From Oceanospirillaceae bacterium UBA1126 (GTDB lineage Bacteria; Pseudomonadota; Gammaproteobacteria; Pseudomonadales; Balneatricaceae): a stretch of DNA of 36,020 nt. How positions within the stretch are numbered: position 1 is the stretch's first letter; each line of letters starts with the position of its first letter. The position numbers and the translations under genes were made by a program. The notes beneath the pieces are model-generated. The model saw nothing but the letters and a program-made list of their open reading frames with translations, did not search any database and had not been told where the DNA came from. The stretch is taken from the NCBI GenBank assembly GCA_002312935.1, contig DCAT01000113.1:1-36020 (forward strand), given 5' to 3'. This document shows positions 34,507 to 36,020 of this stretch, one piece after another.

Positions 34507-34686
34507 TTACTCGGCGTCTTGATTAACTACCTGACGGCCTTTGTAAAAACCATCGGCAGTTATATGATGACGACGATGCGTCTCACCCGTGGTGGAATCT
34601 ACAGACAGAGTAGCTGTTTCTAATGCATCGTGTGAACGACGCTGCCCGCGCCTGGAACGGGTTACTTTGCTCTTTTGTACAGCCAT
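34507..34686 (-). CDS. rpmF: 50S ribosomal protein L32
   Basis: A 59-aa gene read directly from the sequence: it starts MAVQKSKVTRSRRGQRRSHD, continues through ETHRRHHITADGFYKGR and ends VVNQDAE. This is the standard L32 pattern, strongly basic, of the type without the zinc-binding cysteines. AGGAGT lies upstream of the ATG at 10 bases. It sits between yceD and plsX, the conserved yceD-rpmF-plsX order. Confidence 0.96.
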   Translation of the reverse strand: MAVQKSKVTRSRRGQRRSHDALETATLSVDSTTGETHRRHHITADGFYKGRQVVNQDAE

Positions 34687-34710
34687 GACTAAAAACTCCT
34701 AATTGGTAAA

Positions 34711-35220
34711 CTAATCTTTTTGCAGTAAAGCCTGCAATCCCTCAAAAGGATTTGGCTTTTCCTGCACGGTTTCTTTGTGACCATATTCAATTGCAACTTC
34801 GCAATCTGAATGATAGGCCACAATGGGTATATTCAAAATCATTTCGTGGTCTATAAGCTCACGCATATCAAGCTTCTTATCTTCCAATAACCAAGGGTCA
34901 TATTCAGTCGGAAGTTTCTCAGCCTGCTCTTCGTTAAGCACTATCGCCACACTCATGTCGCCCATTATATCAATGCTAACCGCATCTAGACAACGCTGAC
35001 AGCTAATTTGTACGTTTTTTATTTCGGCACTGCCCTTAATGATTGGGCGATGAGCATTATCACGTGAGAAGTGCAGCTGCACACTCACTTGCCCTTGGTC
35101 CGATTGTAGGTAGCTACAAAAACCAGTTAACGTTGATAATTCAACGGCACCAGTAATGGTTTGCTGACCATCGCATAGCTTGCGCGGATCTAAAAAACGA
35201 GGTAATTCTGTTTCAAACAT
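34711..35220 (-). CDS. yceD: YceD / DUF177 family protein (23S rRNA accumulation protein)
   Basis: A 169-aa YceD protein. The paired cysteines lie in ISCQRCLDAV (about 90-99), and the C-terminal KPNPFEGLQALLQKD is the family signature. It begins LPRFLDPRKL shortly after the start, aligning with the recalled E. coli N terminus, so the ATG at 35220 is right. Relatives are linked to 23S rRNA accumulation and are cotranscribed with rpmF. The start has no Shine-Dalgarno sequence at normal distance and lies only 8 bases past a near-consensus -10. Confidence 0.93.
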   Translation of the reverse strand: MFETELPRFLDPRKLCDGQQTITGAVELSTLTGFCSYLQSDQGQVSVQLHFSRDNAHRPIIKGSAEIKNVQISCQRCLDAVSIDIMGDMSVAIVLNEEQAEKLPTEYDPWLLEDKKLDMRELIDHEMILNIPIVAYHSDCEVAIEYGHKETVQEKPNPFEGLQALLQKD

Positions 35221-35239
35221 GGCGCGATATGATATTCAT
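35213..35239 (-). other. Possible 8-codon upstream ORF overlapping the yceD start
   Basis: ATG at 35239 encodes MNIISRHV and stops at TGA (35215-35213), which is out of frame with and overlaps the yceD ATG. GGAAGG lies a few bases before it. It would be translated only from a transcript starting upstream of the promoter at 35229-35257. Confidence 0.25.
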
Positions 35240-35257
35240 GTACCTTCCGTATGTCAA
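35229..35257 (-). promoter_or_regulatory. Strong sigma-70 promoter of the yceD-rpmF-plsX operon
   Basis: On the minus strand TTGACA (35257-35252), 17-base spacer, TATCAT (35234-35229). The expected transcription start is about 35220-35224, at or within four bases of the yceD ATG. Confidence 0.65.
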
Positions 35258-35352
35258 AGAAAAAAGCCATTAATAGTAAAATATATACCCTTTTTAGGTG
35301 CCTTTTTTGTAATTAATGCTAAAAGTGTGGAAATATTACGTTTATCAAGGGT

Positions 35353-36020
35353 TTACTGAATTACCAAGGTTTGATTTAAGCCCCAGGTGACCGCAGTTTT
35401 GGTTTGTGCACCTAATTCGTCCATCACGGCTTCAAGAGGGGTTTTTTCGGGCGAATACCATATCATATTAGCGCCACCAACTTGATCTCTTGCCACAGTA
35501 TGCAAACTACCTAACCCATCAATTAAACCTAACTCTAGTGCACGGGCGCCATTCCAAACGGCACCAGAGTACAAGTCTTCATGACGGATTAAGCGATCGC
35601 CCCTTCCCAGTTCTACTTGGGAGATAAACTGCTGATGAATTTGATCAAGCAAGCCCTGAAACATTTCTTTTTGTTGCGCTTTTTCTGGCAAAAACGGATC
35701 CAAAAAATCTTTATTGCCACCAGCGGTATACGTTCGACGCTCTACGCCCAATTTAGCAATCAACTGATCAAAACCAAAACCACTACCAATAACACCAATT
35801 GAACCAACAGTACTGGCTTTGTCGGCATAAATGTAATCTGCCGCAGCCGCAATGTAATAGGCCCCAGAGGCACCCATATCGCCGATCACAGCGTAAAGGG
35901 TTTTTTCTGGGTGAGCCTGCTTTAAAAGCTGTAATTCATCGAACAATATACCCGCTTGCACGGGGCTGCCTCCTGGGCTATTAATATTAAGCACTACTGC
36001 TTTAGCATTTGCAGCAGCGA
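35353..36020 (-). CDS. sppA: Signal peptide peptidase SppA, short type (partial, cut by the right edge)
   Basis: The C-terminal part of an S49 protease that degrades cleaved signal peptides at the inner membrane. The frame stays open to the end of the window, reading AAANAKAVVLNINSPGGSP, so the gene starts outside and the internal GTG at 35994 is not its start. Nucleophile Ser lies in DMGASGAYYIAAA (codon near 35868) and Lys in GGNKDFLDPF (near 35712). LNINSPGGSP and STVGSIGVIGSGFG are S49 hallmarks. This appears to be the short, single-domain form. In pseudomonads sppA is followed by maf and yceD; here maf is missing. Confidence 0.92.
   Translation of the reverse strand, partial: AAANAKAVVLNINSPGGSPVQAGILFDELQLLKQAHPEKTLYAVIGDMGASGAYYIAAAADYIYADKASTVGSIGVIGSGFGFDQLIAKLGVERRTYTAGGNKDFLDPFLPEKAQQKEMFQGLLDQIHQQFISQVELGRGDRLIRHEDLYSGAVWNGARALELGLIDGLGSLHTVARDQVGGANMIWYSPEKTPLEAVMDELGAQTKTAVTWGLNQTLVIQ

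Noticed and set aside
35617..35984. Two short plus-strand frames opposite sppA
   Set aside because: Asn/Thr- and Arg/Gln-rich shadows of the sppA coding strand without ribosome-binding sites.
35353..35994. sppA as a complete 213-aa gene starting at GTG 35994
   Set aside because: The frame stays open to the window edge and the GTG falls inside the conserved strand before NINSPGGSP, so the gene is cut by the window, not short.

Overview
The window looks like chromosomal core sequence of an aerobic, ubiquinone-using gammaproteobacterium, moderately AT-rich. I base this on gene content and order, not on any search. Two blocks follow arrangements I recall from Pseudomonas and relatives: the methyltransferase-rnhA-dnaQ / gloB-mltD divergon, and the long run sppA-yceD-rpmF-plsX-fabD-fabG-acpP-fabF-pabC-mltG-tmk-holB-tatD-tetR-DUF1285. 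No rRNA, tRNA, CRISPR array, insertion sequence or prophage gene was seen.

Layout. 1-4.6 kb: an orphan molybdopterin oxidoreductase (+) converges on a maleate isomerase/Asp-Glu racemase-like gene and sohB (-); a divergent small SCP2 lipid-binding gene sits behind a perfect 16-bp palindrome overlapping its -35 box. 4.7-9.7 kb: dnaQ, rnhA and a SAM methyltransferase (-), with divergent gloB and lipoprotein mltD (+). 9.7-14.5 kb: a complete BMP-type ABC importer (ATPase, two permeases, binding protein; probably nucleosides) behind a good sigma-70 promoter. 14.5-19.0 kb: a PreP-like M16 metalloprotease and a UbiF-type ubiquinone hydroxylase. 19.2-23.4 kb: hpf, an unrecognised 148-aa gene, ETF-ubiquinone oxidoreductase, then a two-gene cassette of a BtpA/SgcQ-like TIM barrel and an adenine-phosphoribosyltransferase-like protein. 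23.5-25.5 kb: upp, a DUF1285 gene and a TetR regulator (-). 25.5-36.0 kb: the fatty-acid synthesis/cell-envelope/DNA-polymerase run, all on the minus strand, ending in an sppA gene cut by the right edge.

How the genes work together. PlsX, FabD, FabG, AcpP and FabF form the core of type II fatty acid and phospholipid precursor synthesis, with ribosomal protein L32 and YceD at the head of the run. SCP2 and ETF-QO touch lipid binding and fatty-acid oxidation; CAAAC/GTTTG-type sites near scp2, etf-qo and fabF raise the possibility of shared lipid-responsive control. The BMP transporter, the APRT-like protein and Upp suggest nucleoside/nucleobase salvage.

Most worth follow-up: the BtpA-like/APRT-like gene pair, whose biochemical role I do not know; the palindrome over the scp2 promoter; and the start of yceD, where a near-consensus promoter lies so close to the ATG that the transcript should be almost leaderless, while a tiny upstream ORF overlaps the same start codon. 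pilZ and maf, which I recall from the equivalent Pseudomonas locus, are absent here.
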